Assembly (NCBI RefSeq): GCF_036014195.1
Contig: NZ_CP107918.1
Coordinates: 496,001-560,000, forward strand
DNA from: Streptomyces sp. NBC_00442
GTDB lineage: Bacteria; Actinomycetota; Actinomycetes; Streptomycetales; Streptomycetaceae
DNA length: 64,000 nt
Reading direction: 5' to 3'
The position numbers were made by a program, and so were the translations under genes. This document shows positions 25,170 through 33,659 of the stretch, in pieces; the first letter of the stretch is position 1; the number at the start of each line of letters is the position of its first letter. The notes under the pieces were generated by a model. It was not told where the DNA came from and made no database searches. It was given only the letters and a program-made list of their open reading frames with translations.

Positions 25170-25921
25170 TCACAGCCGACGTGCACACGCTGACCGGCGC
25201 CTACGCGCTCGACGCACTACCGGACGCCGAACGCGCCGCTTTCGAAGACCACTTGGACGCCTGTGCCGTATGCGCGCAGGAGGTGCGGGAATTCACCGAA
25301 ACCGCCGGCCGGCTCGGGCTCGCCGTGTCGGTGAGACCGCCGGTCGAGCTGAAGACCACGGTCCTGCGGCGGATCACCATCGTCCGCCAGGACTCCCCTC
25401 ACACTCCCGGGCCGCCAGGACGCGCCGGAAGCCGAGTTCGCCGAGCGCGCTGGTCCCCCTTTGCACTGGCCGCCTGTCTCGCGGCGGCGGCCGGGCTCGG
25501 CGGGATCGCGGTCTGGCAGCACCAGCAGGCCGATGACGCCCAGCAGCGGGCGGACGCCTCCCAGCGCCAGTCCCAGCAGCTTGCCGACGTCCTCGCGGCG
25601 CCCGACGCGAAGGCCACCACCGCCACCCTGAAGAACGGCGCGACAGCAACGCTCGTCGTGGCCCGCAGCAAGAACCAGGCCGCCTTCGTGGCCACCGGAC
25701 TCCCGCATCCTCCGGCCGGCAAGATCTACCAACTGTGGTTCAACGACTCCGGAACCATGCGCCCGGCCGGACTGATGGACCCAGCACGCACCACCGACGC
25801 CGTCCTCCTCGCAGGATCGGTCAACCGGGCCTCCGGCATGGGCATCACCCTGGAGCCCGCTGGCGGCTCACCCGCCCCGACCTCAGCCCCGCTCGCGCTG
25901 ATGGACTTCACCACCGCCTGA
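25166..25921 (+). CDS. RskA-like membrane anti-sigma factor
   Basis: A 251-residue single-pass membrane protein. DVHTLTGAYALDALPDAERAAFEDHLDACAVC carries the zinc anti-sigma motif HxxxCxxC (about residues 28-36). The transmembrane helix is at about 94-112 (FALAACLAAAAGLGGIAVW), followed by a coiled, Gln-rich segment. The extracellular domain (ATLKNGATATLVVARSKNQA, AGKIYQLWFND, GMGITLEPAGGS) matches the RskA C-terminal domain. In mycobacteria RskA holds SigK until regulated proteolysis frees it. The ATG overlaps the sigma stop. Confidence 0.9.
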   Translation: MITADVHTLTGAYALDALPDAERAAFEDHLDACAVCAQEVREFTETAGRLGLAVSVRPPVELKTTVLRRITIVRQDSPHTPGPPGRAGSRVRRARWSPFALAACLAAAAGLGGIAVWQHQQADDAQQRADASQRQSQQLADVLAAPDAKATTATLKNGATATLVVARSKNQAAFVATGLPHPPAGKIYQLWFNDSGTMRPAGLMDPARTTDAVLLAGSVNRASGMGITLEPAGGSPAPTSAPLALMDFTTA

Positions 25922-26186
25922 GCGACGCGGAGTCGTCCCGGACGTTGGCACCTGCGCCAAAAGCCGCATGCACAACCGCAGCATGCGGCATCGCCACCCT
26001 CCGCCGGCTCTCGGCAAACACGGGCCTCTGGGGCGTGTCTGATCAATGAAATTGATCGTCACCAATCATCGGAGAAGGATCCTCCGACCTACTGCGGAGC
26101 CGAAGCGGCAGCCGCCGCCGGGCGCAACGCATGTCTCCAGCGGCAGCCCAGCCGCCGCCAGAGCCCCGACTCGGCGCCTCTTCAGC

Positions 26187-26216
26187 GGGCTTGGCCGCCA
26201 TGGGGCAGCCAAGCCC
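26187..26216 (-). terminator. Peroxiredoxin terminator
   Basis: GGGCTTGGC and its exact complement with a 12-base loop, about 30 bases beyond the peroxiredoxin stop at 26247. The rest of the interval 25922-26246 is noncoding, with CCGCCGCC-type runs. Confidence 0.6.
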
Positions 26217-26246
26217 GGCGCGGACACGCCTGCGCACCCGTGCGCC

Positions 26247-26732
26247 TCAAAGCGCCGCGAGTCGGGCAAGTTGTCGGCTCAGGGTGTCCACGCTCTGGAA
26301 GGTGGCACCGAGCAGGGTGACGTGTTTCCAGAAGAGGGTGCCGTCGGGGCCAATGAGGAACACCGCCCGCCGCAGTCCGATCCCAGGGGCGGTGATGCCG
26401 AAGGCGCGCGCTACAACCCGCTCCGTGTCGGCCAGCAGCGGCATCGCGAGCTGGTGCTTTCGAGCGAATGCCTCGTGGCTGTCCAGCGACTGCGGACTGA
26501 TGGCCCACACGTCGGCACCACAGTCGGCGAACGCCTCAAGGCCGCTGGAGTACGAGCACAGCTGGCGGGTGCAGACCGGCGTGTCGTCACCCGGGTAAAA
26601 GGTGAGAACCAGGGGCCTCCCGCGCTCCGCGCACAGCCGGTACTCGCCACGCTCGAAAACATTTTGGCTCAAGATGCCACCGGGCAGTGCGAAATCCGGC
26701 ACGAACCGACCCTGTTGCGGAATGGCCGCCAC
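26247..26732 (-). CDS. Peroxiredoxin (AhpE/BCP-type)
   Basis: A 161-residue thiol peroxidase. The active site is LVLTFYPGDDTPVCTRQLCSY, with the PxxxTxxC signature (peroxidatic Cys) and a second Cys five residues on. WAISPQSLDSHEAFARKH and FLIGPDGTLFWKHV are the following family segments, the latter including the conserved strand before the last helix. It reduces peroxides; the electron donor is unknown. The GTG at 26732 has GAGGAGG just upstream. The gene lies between the sigma operon and the second fasciclin gene, which suits an oxidative-stress island. Confidence 0.9.
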   Translation of the reverse strand: MAAIPQQGRFVPDFALPGGILSQNVFERGEYRLCAERGRPLVLTFYPGDDTPVCTRQLCSYSSGLEAFADCGADVWAISPQSLDSHEAFARKHQLAMPLLADTERVVARAFGITAPGIGLRRAVFLIGPDGTLFWKHVTLLGATFQSVDTLSRQLARLAAL

Positions 26733-26834
26733 GGCGCCCTCCTCGTTGGATGCCTCGACACCATGTGCGGGGGGGGCAGGCCGCGATACGGCCCACCCCC
26801 ACCTCACAGAAGTGCAACTAACCCTTCACTGAAG

Positions 26835-27485
26835 CTACTTCGGCATCAGAACCGTGTCGACGATGTAGACGGTGGCGTTGGCGGTCGGCACGTTGCCACA
26901 GACCACGTTCGCACTGTCATTCACCTTGTACTCGGTCCCGGAGCCGGTCGTGGTGACCTTGCCCTTCTCCAGGGTGTCGAACGAGCCGTTCTCCAGCTGC
27001 TTGGGCGCGAGCTTCTGACCGACCACGTGGTACGTGAGGATCTTGGTCAGCATCGCCTTGTCGTTGAGCACCTTGTCCAGATCGGCCTTCGGGATCTTCG
27101 CGAACGCGTCATTGGTCGGCGCGAACACGGTGATGTTCTGTGCGTTGTTGAGGGTGTCGACCAGACCGGCCTTCTTCACCGCGGTCACGAGCGTGGACAG
27201 GGCCGGGTTGTTGGACGCTGCGGTCGCCACGGGGTCCTTGGCCATCCCGTCGAACGAACCCGCGCCGTCCTTCGGCACCGAAGCACACGCGGACCCAAAA
27301 GGCTTGTCCGTCATGGCCGCGTCGCCGCCGGCGGACGACTGTGCGGCCGGCGGCGCAGCGGCCTCGGAGGACGAGGAAGAGCTGTCCTTCTTGCTGTCGG
27401 AGCCTCCGCAGGCGCTCAGCGCGAAGGGAAGAACGGCGGCAGCGGTGACGGCGATCGCGGCACGACGGAAACGCAGGGCATTCAT
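26835..27485 (-). CDS. Fasciclin-domain lipoprotein (MPT83-like), copy 2
   Basis: A 216-residue lipoprotein. The signal ends in the lipobox LSAC (Cys at about 26), followed by a Gly/Ser/Lys linker with a poly-Ser run. A FAS1 domain covers about 75-212: FDGMAKDPVATAASNNPALS, VFAPTNDAFAKIP, YHVVGQKLAPKQ and VVCGNVPTANATVYIVDTVL. AGGAG lies 7 bases before the ATG. It is paralogous to the secreted copy at 15373-15975. A broken sulfite-oxidase-like gene lies 112 bases upstream on the same strand, so the two were probably once one operon. Confidence 0.92.
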   Translation of the reverse strand: MNALRFRRAAIAVTAAAVLPFALSACGGSDSKKDSSSSSSEAAAPPAAQSSAGGDAAMTDKPFGSACASVPKDGAGSFDGMAKDPVATAASNNPALSTLVTAVKKAGLVDTLNNAQNITVFAPTNDAFAKIPKADLDKVLNDKAMLTKILTYHVVGQKLAPKQLENGSFDTLEKGKVTTTGSGTEYKVNDSANVVCGNVPTANATVYIVDTVLMPK

Positions 27486-27596
27486 GACTACTCCTGAAGT
27501 GAAAGGGTGAAATAGAGCGTGCTGGCCGTTAAGGGCCGGACACGCCAGGTGGAGGTGGGGAGTTGCGGTACGCAGAGGCCGCGGGTGGCGGCGCGT

Positions 27597-28067
27597 TCAG
27601 TCCACGGTGACCACCGCCGAGTGCCAGCCGCCCGCGCCGTCGGCAATGGTCCGGGCGCGCTGTTCGGGCTGTACCTGTCCGGTGCGGTCGGTGGCGCGGA
27701 CCGTCAGCGTGTGGCCGCCGGAGGTTGCTTTCCGTGGCAGGGACCACTGGCGCCAGGTGTCCGTGGTGTCCTCGGCGGCCAAGTCGGCCCGCATCCAAGG
27801 ACCGTCGTCGTCCACCCGCACCTCGACGCGGTCGACACCCCGGTGCTGTGCCGAGGCCGCTCCCGCGATCATCACCGTGCCGTCCACCGATCGGGCCACC
27901 AGCTGATCCGCCGGACCGCCGCGCGACGGCGGCTTCGCGCCGGCCTCTTTCAGCAGGTCGACGAGAGGGACACCGACCAAGCGGGCGTTGCCGACATAGG
28001 GGCCGCCCACGTCGTTGGACAGGGCGGCCGGCGGAAGGCGGACCCCTCTGCTCACCACGTTCATCAC
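27597..28067 (-). pseudogene. Sulfite oxidase-like gene, truncated and internally deleted
   Basis: A 156-codon frame that aligns in two blocks to the protein at 16131-17828. Block one is NDVGGPYVGNARLVGV, GGPADQLVARSVDG. Block two resumes directly at TVMIAGAASAQHRGVDRVEV and runs to the end. About 130 codons between the blocks are missing, as are the membrane helices and the first half of the cofactor domain. The residue matching the molybdenum-ligand cysteine (ACVSN in the intact copy) is Ala (AALSN). It cannot be an active enzyme. It sits directly upstream of fasciclin copy 2. Confidence 0.85.
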
Positions 28068-28944
28068 GGGTCCTATTCGGAGCCCGCGAGCAACGGGATT
28101 GGTCCCTCACCCCAACGAGTTCACATCCGCTGGGGGCTGACGAAGACCGGGCCCGTCGCATCGCTCCCACCGGGAATGCCACCCGCTGGAACAGGTAGCT
28201 GCACGCGTGCGATCGGAGTCGAGCGGAGCCGAGCCGGAACCGGTGGCTCACTGCCTCGGACACCGCGCCGACGGCGGATACGGATGGGATCCACCATCGG
28301 CGCGGGTCCGGATGTCACCTTCCCCAAGGCTGGCCCGTCATGGTCACCCCACGCGGGCCACGACTACTCGCTCGCTCAGTGCCCCTCACCGAAGCCGCCC
28401 CGGTGGTCCATGGGCCGGCCGTGCATGCCCATGTGACCGTGCATCTGGGAACCCCTGGTCATTGCGAGGCGCGCGAACTGGCCTGTCGTGCGCTGGATCT
28501 GCATCCCCGGCTCCGTATCGTCGCGCACGCCCTCGCACACGCCGAGCACGAGCTCGCAAGCGTCGGGTGGTGGTGCGGTGATGGAGCACGCCGGCCGTGT
28601 GTGTTCGCCCGTGTCGACGGGGGCGCGGGCTTGGGTGTCCTGATGTCCTGCGCGACGAAGCATGCAGAAGGCGCAGGCAGGGGTAGCTGGCACAGCTCCG
28701 CAGACGACTGACGGACATCGACACCCATCCGCCGGGTCCGCGGCTCCGAATCCCCTCAGAGGCCCGATTTCGATGCGCCCCGGACCCGGCGTTCGGCCCT
28801 TCCCGTCATTGACTCAAGCAGCCGCAGCCCGCCACGGCACGCGTTCCCGTCCCATCGGAATGCAGAGGTGGTGATCACCTGCACCCCGCTTCGCGACGAG
28901 TCATCGCACGTCTGAGCACCACCACGCAGTTGGAGGAGAGCACG
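28068..28944. other. Gene-free interval upstream of the CHRD operon
   Basis: About 880 bases with several overlapping open frames on both strands but none with recognisable domains, a good ribosome site and sensible composition. The best of them (minus strand 28376-28693) ends in a Met/His/Gly-rich tail and could be a small metal-binding protein; I would not call it. It may hold decayed sequence from the 5' half of the broken sulfite-oxidase-like gene. Confidence 0.4.
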
Positions 28945-29742
28945 ATGACGAACACGAGGAAGACAACGGCCAGGGTCCTGGCCATGACGGCCCCGGTGGC
29001 GCTTCTCGCACTGCCACTGGCCTTCACCAGCTCGACGGCGAGCGCGCGGTCGAGCGACAGCACGACGTACATGGCGACGCTGAAGCCTCTCAACCATTCC
29101 GGCGGCTCGGGCATGCTGATGCTGCAACTGACCGGCTCCAAGGCCGTGGTCACCGAGGACGTCAAGGGGCTGGCAGGGACGTTCATGAAGGCGCCGTTCC
29201 CGCACGTACAGCACATCCACATCAACGGGATGGGCAAGTGCCCGGACGCCTCGGCGGACAAGAACGGTGACGGCGTCGTCAGCACCACCGAGGGCGGGCC
29301 GGCCTATGGCGCGATCGGCACCACGCTCGGCCTGACCGGCGACACCAGCCCGGCAGCCGGCACGGACATCAAGATCGCGCCGTCCGGTGCGGACTTCCAC
29401 TACTCCCGCACCATCACCCTGGACGCGGCGACTCAAGCCTCGATCAAGGCCGGCAAGGCCGTCATCGTCGTCCACGGTCTCGATCCGACGACGCTGAGCG
29501 CCAAGGCCCAGGCCGAGCCCAGCGACCTCGTGCCGTCGCTGCCGCTGGCCGCGACCTCCCCGGCGCTGTGCGGGCCACTGGCCACCTCGCAGATGGCCAT
29601 GGTTCCCAGTGGCAGCGTGAACACCGGCGGTGGCGGGACCTCGGGCATCCATGACTCCTGGCTGTTCGCGGCCGGCGGGGGCCTGACAGTCGCAGCCGGC
29701 GGCACCCTGGTCCTGCGTCGACGGACCAGCGCCGAGAAGTAG
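28945..29742 (+). CDS. Secreted CHRD/SOD-like domain protein with C-terminal anchor
   Basis: A 265-residue surface protein. The signal peptide is residues 1-37 (ARVLAMTAPVALLALPLAF to ASARS). A CHRD-type beta domain follows, with HVQHIHINGMGKCPD and the EF-hand-like DKNGDGVVSTTEGG. SRTITLDAATQASIKAGKAVIVVHGLDP is the second half. The C-terminus has a hydrophobic helix (about 238-257) and RRRTSAEK. No LPXTG-like motif precedes it, although a class F sortase gene follows 6 bases after the stop. GGAGGAG lies ahead of the ATG at 28945. Confidence 0.78.
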   Translation: MTNTRKTTARVLAMTAPVALLALPLAFTSSTASARSSDSTTYMATLKPLNHSGGSGMLMLQLTGSKAVVTEDVKGLAGTFMKAPFPHVQHIHINGMGKCPDASADKNGDGVVSTTEGGPAYGAIGTTLGLTGDTSPAAGTDIKIAPSGADFHYSRTITLDAATQASIKAGKAVIVVHGLDPTTLSAKAQAEPSDLVPSLPLAATSPALCGPLATSQMAMVPSGSVNTGGGGTSGIHDSWLFAAGGGLTVAAGGTLVLRRRTSAEK

Positions 29743-29748
29743 GCCGTC

Positions 29749-30498
29749 ATGTCTTGGCCGACACGACTGTTCGGCAGTGGCCGCCGACGCCTGCTGGCGT
29801 CGGCGGCCGCCGTCCTGCTCCTGGCAGCGGGAGGGACCGTGTCCCTCGGGATATCCAGCCAGCACCACGCGCCCCAGCCGCCGGCTTCGGCCGCGCTGCC
29901 GACGGGCGTCCCCCCAACTTCCGCCCCGGACAAGGCATTTGGGGCCGGAGGTAACACGCCGAGTCCGACCGGCAGCCCGTCCGGCGTTCCGGCGGGGCCC
30001 ACGGCCGCAACACCGGCGGCCCGGAACGCCCCGGCTGTGACTCCCACCGCGATCAGCATCCCGGCGATCGGTGTGCACCACAGGCTGCTGAGCCTCGGGC
30101 AGAACAAGGACGGCACCCTGGAAGTGCCGCCGATGTCCGACGTCTCCGCACCGGGCTGGTACCGGAACTCACCAGCCCCCGGCCAAGTGGGCCCGGCGGT
30201 CATCCTCGGCCACATCGACGGAACCACCGGAGCCAAAGGCGTGTTCTACGCGCTGGGCGCACTGCGCCCCGGCGACACCGTGAGCGTCACTCGCAGGGAC
30301 AACAGCGTGGCCGTGTTCAGGATCGACGGCGTCAACACATACCCCAAGGACGCCTTCCCCACCCTGACCGTCTACGGCAACACCACCAACTCCCAGCTCC
30401 GTCTGATCACCTGCGGCGGCCGGTTCGACCACGCCACCCAGCATTACCTGGACAACACCGTCGCCTACGCCACCCTCACCGGAATCCACCCGGCCTGA
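29749..30498 (+). CDS. Class F sortase
   Basis: A 249-residue transpeptidase. It has an N-terminal membrane anchor (about 14-33), then a long Pro/Ala/Thr linker to about 95. The sortase barrel opens with TAISIPAIGVHHRLLSLG. The catalytic residues are visible: His in VILGHIDG, Cys in RLITCGGRFD and a following Arg. Class F sortases of actinobacteria attach surface proteins to the wall. It is the middle gene of a three-gene operon, 6 bases after the CHRD gene. Confidence 0.88.
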   Translation: MSWPTRLFGSGRRRLLASAAAVLLLAAGGTVSLGISSQHHAPQPPASAALPTGVPPTSAPDKAFGAGGNTPSPTGSPSGVPAGPTAATPAARNAPAVTPTAISIPAIGVHHRLLSLGQNKDGTLEVPPMSDVSAPGWYRNSPAPGQVGPAVILGHIDGTTGAKGVFYALGALRPGDTVSVTRRDNSVAVFRIDGVNTYPKDAFPTLTVYGNTTNSQLRLITCGGRFDHATQHYLDNTVAYATLTGIHPA

Positions 30499-30545
30499 CC
30501 GCACACCGACCCGCACCCTCATCCCCATCCGTACGAGGAGGGACG

Positions 30546-31238
30546 ATGAAGAACCAGAGGCAACCGAACAACGCAGCAGGACCTCCCAGTTGCCCACACC
30601 GTGATCGACGGAGGAGCCGCCTTCTCGCTCTGGCCAGTGCCGTGGCCTTCGCCGCTCTGGCGGGCGGGTGCGCCTCAGGGAACGGCGCCACCCACTCGGC
30701 GCCCGGTGCAGCCGCACCCACCAGCGCATCAGCGCCCACCGGACCATCAGCGTCCGCGGCGGGATCCGTGCCGCCGGGCATGCGCATGCCCGGCATGACG
30801 CAGGCCGCCGCGCCTTCGGCGTCGGCGCTGATGGTGTGCGGGCCTGAGATCCGCGAGGACGTGGTCAAGATCCTCGCGCCTCCTCACACGCCGACCACGA
30901 CCACCACCTGGACCGATCACCTCTACACCTGCACCTACCACCTGCCCGGCGGCCACCTGGTCCTGTCGGTGAAGGAGTCCCCCAACACCGCCTCCGCCAA
31001 CACCTACTTCCAATCGCTCCGCAAGCAGTTGGGCACCACCACCCAGCTGACCGCCGCCCAAGCCCTGGGCAACCCCGGCTATGAATCGGCGGGCGGCACG
31101 GTCGTCATCCTCAAGGACGGCAAGACCCTGCGCGTCGACGCCACCGGTATGCCGGCTACGTCCGGACCCCACCAGCTCTCCCGAGCCGACCTGGCCTATG
31201 AAATCGCCAGCGACATCCTCGGCTGCTGGAGCGAATAG
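30546..31238 (+). CDS. Lipoprotein of unknown function
   Basis: A 230-residue lipoprotein with a basic, slightly long N-region, a hydrophobic core and the lipobox LAGGC (Cys at about 42). A Pro/Ser/Ala linker follows, then a domain of about 140 residues (LMVCGPEIREDVVKILAPPH, WTDHLYTCTYHLPGGHLVLSVKE, GGTVVILKDGKTLRVDATGMP, and a last helix with CWSE). It resembles small actinobacterial substrate- or DUF3558-like lipoproteins but I cannot assign it. GAGGAGGG precedes the ATG. Third gene of the CHRD-sortase operon. Confidence 0.75.
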   Translation: MKNQRQPNNAAGPPSCPHRDRRRSRLLALASAVAFAALAGGCASGNGATHSAPGAAAPTSASAPTGPSASAAGSVPPGMRMPGMTQAAAPSASALMVCGPEIREDVVKILAPPHTPTTTTTWTDHLYTCTYHLPGGHLVLSVKESPNTASANTYFQSLRKQLGTTTQLTAAQALGNPGYESAGGTVVILKDGKTLRVDATGMPATSGPHQLSRADLAYEIASDILGCWSE

Positions 31239-31465
31239 CCAAGGAGCCCAACGGCCGGACGCAAGGCACCCGCTGTTGATGGCCGGACACTCCCCGGACC
31301 ATCCACCGGCAGCGCTACGCTACGCAGCGCAGCGCAGCGCATCGAAGCGGTCCGGAGAACGTGCTGGACAAGGCCCTCCGCGCTGGATCGTGCCGGAAGG
31401 ACAACCCCTTCCTGGGCGAAGGCAGCCTCGTCAGCCACGAGAGCCCCGATCCTGGCCCTGGCGGG

Positions 31466-31834
31466 TCAGTGTTGTTCTGCGGAACGGAGCCGGCGCAGAG
31501 CGCGGCCGATCTCGTGCTGCATGACATCGGGGAGCTCCTCGCCTTCCGGGCCGGCCACCAAAGCTGCGGCCACCGCTCGCAGGCTGACGTCGCAGTGCCG
31601 GGCCACGTCCACCAGCAGGGCGCGGGCTCGCTGCCCAGTGCAGGGCACCAGGACGGTCACCATGCCGAGTGCCCGCTCGATCACCATGCGGGTCGCGGCA
31701 GCACGCCGTACCTTCTCGCTCTGCGCACGAAGTGATGCCAGTTGGCGGTCGAAGCCGGCCTCTGGGCCCGACGTCTCGATCGTCATTGACCACCATTCAT
31801 GATGCTCTTCGTGCGTCGTGCCCGTTCGGTACAT
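31466..31834 (-). CDS. ANTAR-domain protein
   Basis: A 122-residue protein. The segment QSEKVRRAAATRMVIERALGMVTVLV, followed by ALLVDVARHCDVSLRAVAAALV, is an ANTAR module (about residues 45-105), an RNA-binding three-helix unit that acts as an antiterminator. No PAS, GAF or receiver domain precedes it, so signal input must come from elsewhere. GAGGTGG lies 5 bases before the ATG at 31834. Upstream is a set of three 10-bp phased repeats (31901-31930). Confidence 0.7.
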   Translation of the reverse strand: MYRTGTTHEEHHEWWSMTIETSGPEAGFDRQLASLRAQSEKVRRAAATRMVIERALGMVTVLVPCTGQRARALLVDVARHCDVSLRAVAAALVAGPEGEELPDVMQHEIGRALRRLRSAEQH

Positions 31835-31900
31835 GAGATCCACCTCGCCGTGAGATCCGTTGCTGCGGGAGAGCTGACGCTGACGCCCCTGATCACCGTG

Positions 31901-31930
31901 GTCCTGTGGGGTCCTGTGTGGTCCTGTGTC
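31901..31930. promoter_or_regulatory. Three tandem 10-bp repeats upstream of the ANTAR gene
   Basis: GTCCTGTGGG, GTCCTGTGTG, GTCCTGTGTC in direct tandem, one per helical turn, 67-97 bases upstream of the ANTAR start. Such phasing is typical of binding sites for regulators that load side by side on one DNA face. No regulator can be named. Confidence 0.5.
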
Positions 31931-32037
31931 TCGACGGGCGACATTACTGAGCGCTCATGGCTCCCGCACTGACAGGGACACAGAGGCACTTCACTTCGGA
32001 GAGGGCCTCTGGCCACTGGAGACACGGTGGCTCGCGT

Positions 32038-32463
32038 CTACATCTGGAGCAGCTGTTCGGTGATCTCCCGGTACGCCTGCAGGGCGACGCGCAGGTCCTC
32101 CGTTTCGGCCTGGGTGTCCGGGCTCTGCCAGTTCGCGCGGAGGGCGCGTTGGCGTTCCCCGAGTGCGCCGTTCAGACGGCTGACGACCTCGTCGAAGGTG
32201 CCGTCGGCCTCCTCCACGGCGTGGCGCGGGCTGTCGATGAAGTTGTTGACGGCCTGGCGGAGTCGGACGGAGAGCTTGTCCCGTTCACCGGCCGGAAGCA
32301 GCTGCTGCTCGAAGCCCGCGGTGCGGGGCTGGCCGTCGGAGCCGGTGAACGGTGCACGCGGGTCCGTGGCGGGACCGGGTTCCGGAGCTTGCGGAGTGTG
32401 CCGCCCGGGAGGCTCCGGGCGGGGGGCCGCAGGCTGCCGTGCGCGTTCGGCGTCGTACATCAT
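32038..32463 (-). CDS. Conserved helical protein of unknown function
   Basis: A 141-residue protein. The first half is Pro/Arg/Ala-rich and probably disordered. The second half (VRLRQAVNNFIDSPRHAVEEADGTFDEVVSRLNGALGERQ) repeats a pattern present in the upstream gene (RIQDRFVESPDKAVAEADMLLSRL), so the two proteins are related. Its ATG overlaps the upstream stop as TGATG, so they are coupled. It occurs in a stress-gene cluster. Confidence 0.7.
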   Translation of the reverse strand: MMYDAERARQPAAPRPEPPGRHTPQAPEPGPATDPRAPFTGSDGQPRTAGFEQQLLPAGERDKLSVRLRQAVNNFIDSPRHAVEEADGTFDEVVSRLNGALGERQRALRANWQSPDTQAETEDLRVALQAYREITEQLLQM

Positions 32464-33083
32464 CAGGTGGTGCTTCCCTTCGTATGGTGCCCACCGGGGG
32501 CCTGGTGTTCCGGGTCGCGCCCGTCGTGGTGGTGCGAGCGGTGCCGGCCCGAGGGGGCGGCTTGCTCAGTGGTCAGTGCGGTGACGAGGCCGCGGGCCTG
32601 CACCATGGCCTCGCGCATCTCTTCGGTGCTGCCGTGGCCATGGGCCGTGGTGTGCAGGTCGCGGTAGCCGCGGACGTGATCGCTGTGGTGGACGGAGAGC
32701 GCGGCCATCTGATTCTCGAACGGGTCGCCCGGCGGGAAGCCCCGGTCCTCGGCCAGCCGTGACAGCAGCATGTCGGCCTCGGCGACGGCCTTGTCCGGCG
32801 ATTCGACGAACCGGTCCTGGATACGGGCCCATTGGGCGCAGTACCCCTCGCGCGCCTCGGGTGACAGTGTCCGTTCCTCGAGGGAGCCGTGCCGCCGCAC
32901 CCGCTCGCCGAGCTCCGCTTCGGCCGCCTTGGTGTCGCCGTTGTGCCGCTGGACGACATGGCCGTACTCGGGGCCGAAGCGCTTCTTCAGCCCCCGTCCA
33001 CCGCGTTGCCCGAAACCGATGACGAGGACGGCCGCCACGATCACGACGACCATTGCCACCATCACGAGCACGAACATCAACAT
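32463..33083 (-). CDS. Single-pass membrane protein, stress-cluster type
   Basis: A 206-residue protein. It has one N-terminal transmembrane segment (about 2-23, LVMVAMVVVIVAAVLVIGFG). A cytosolic helical domain follows (RFGPEYGHVVQRHNGDTKAAEAEL, WARIQDRFVESPDKAVAEADMLLSRLAEDRGFPP). A His/Ser/Arg-rich tail ends the protein. GAGAGG lies 7 bases before the ATG at 33083. The family is common in streptomycetes near PRC-barrel and CsbD genes; its function is unknown. Confidence 0.78.
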   Translation of the reverse strand: MLMFVLVMVAMVVVIVAAVLVIGFGQRGGRGLKKRFGPEYGHVVQRHNGDTKAAEAELGERVRRHGSLEERTLSPEAREGYCAQWARIQDRFVESPDKAVAEADMLLSRLAEDRGFPPGDPFENQMAALSVHHSDHVRGYRDLHTTAHGHGSTEEMREAMVQARGLVTALTTEQAAPSGRHRSHHHDGRDPEHQAPGGHHTKGSTT

Positions 33084-33208
33084 GACACGCCTCTCAGCTG
33101 CGTGGACGGGAGCGGTCCGAACGGACCAGCCGGAGGCAGGACACCGGGTGCCGGCCGGTCGGCCACCCGGCACCCGGTCCTGGTCCCGGCGGGGAGGCCG
33201 GGGCCGGC

Positions 33209-33571
33209 TCACATCATTTGGGGCGGGCGCGGGCGGCCGTAGTAACTGCCCACTTCCTGGTGGTAGTCCGGGTTGCCGAGGTGCTTCTCCTTGTTGAACT
33301 CGGGAGCACCCTTGATCTGCTCCTTGCTGCGGTCGACATAGATCTTCTTCTCCTCGCGGTCGACGCGCACCACGACCCCGGCCGGCAGGAGGACCTCCTT
33401 GCCGAAGATCCAGGCTCCGGTGTCGACGACGATGTACGCGGCGCCGACGTCCTCGGAGTGCTTGTCGACCTTGCCGATGCTCCCGTCACTCGCCTCGACC
33501 TTGTATCCGGTCAGGTCCATGCCTGTTTGGTGGGCGGCCATCGGCCGGTAGCCCCACACGTTCTCGTTCAC
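33209..33571 (-). CDS. PRC-barrel domain protein
   Basis: A 120-residue protein. DLTGYKVEASDGSIGKVDKHSED, AAYIVVDTGAWIFGKEVLLPAG and VVRVDREEKKIYVDRSKEQIKGAPEF form the PRC barrel, the beta-fold first seen in the photosynthetic reaction centre H subunit and in RimM. The C-terminus YHQEVGSYYGRPRPP is typical of streptomycete homologues. The GTG at 33571 follows AAGGAG by 7 bases; an ATG six codons earlier overlaps that ribosome site and is unlikely. Probably general-stress. Confidence 0.85.
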   Translation of the reverse strand: MNENVWGYRPMAAHQTGMDLTGYKVEASDGSIGKVDKHSEDVGAAYIVVDTGAWIFGKEVLLPAGVVVRVDREEKKIYVDRSKEQIKGAPEFNKEKHLGNPDYHQEVGSYYGRPRPPQMM

Positions 33572-33659
33572 GGAAGTACTCCTTCTCATCGAGGGTGAGC
33601 GGGGAGGGAGAGGTGTCCGGTTTCCCTCGGCCGCGAGGAAGTTCGCTGTGCGAGCCTGT

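Noticed and set aside
28376..28693. Minus-strand frame with a Met/His/Gly-rich tail
   Set aside because: No ribosome site, no family pattern, three overlapping competing frames; left as gene-free.
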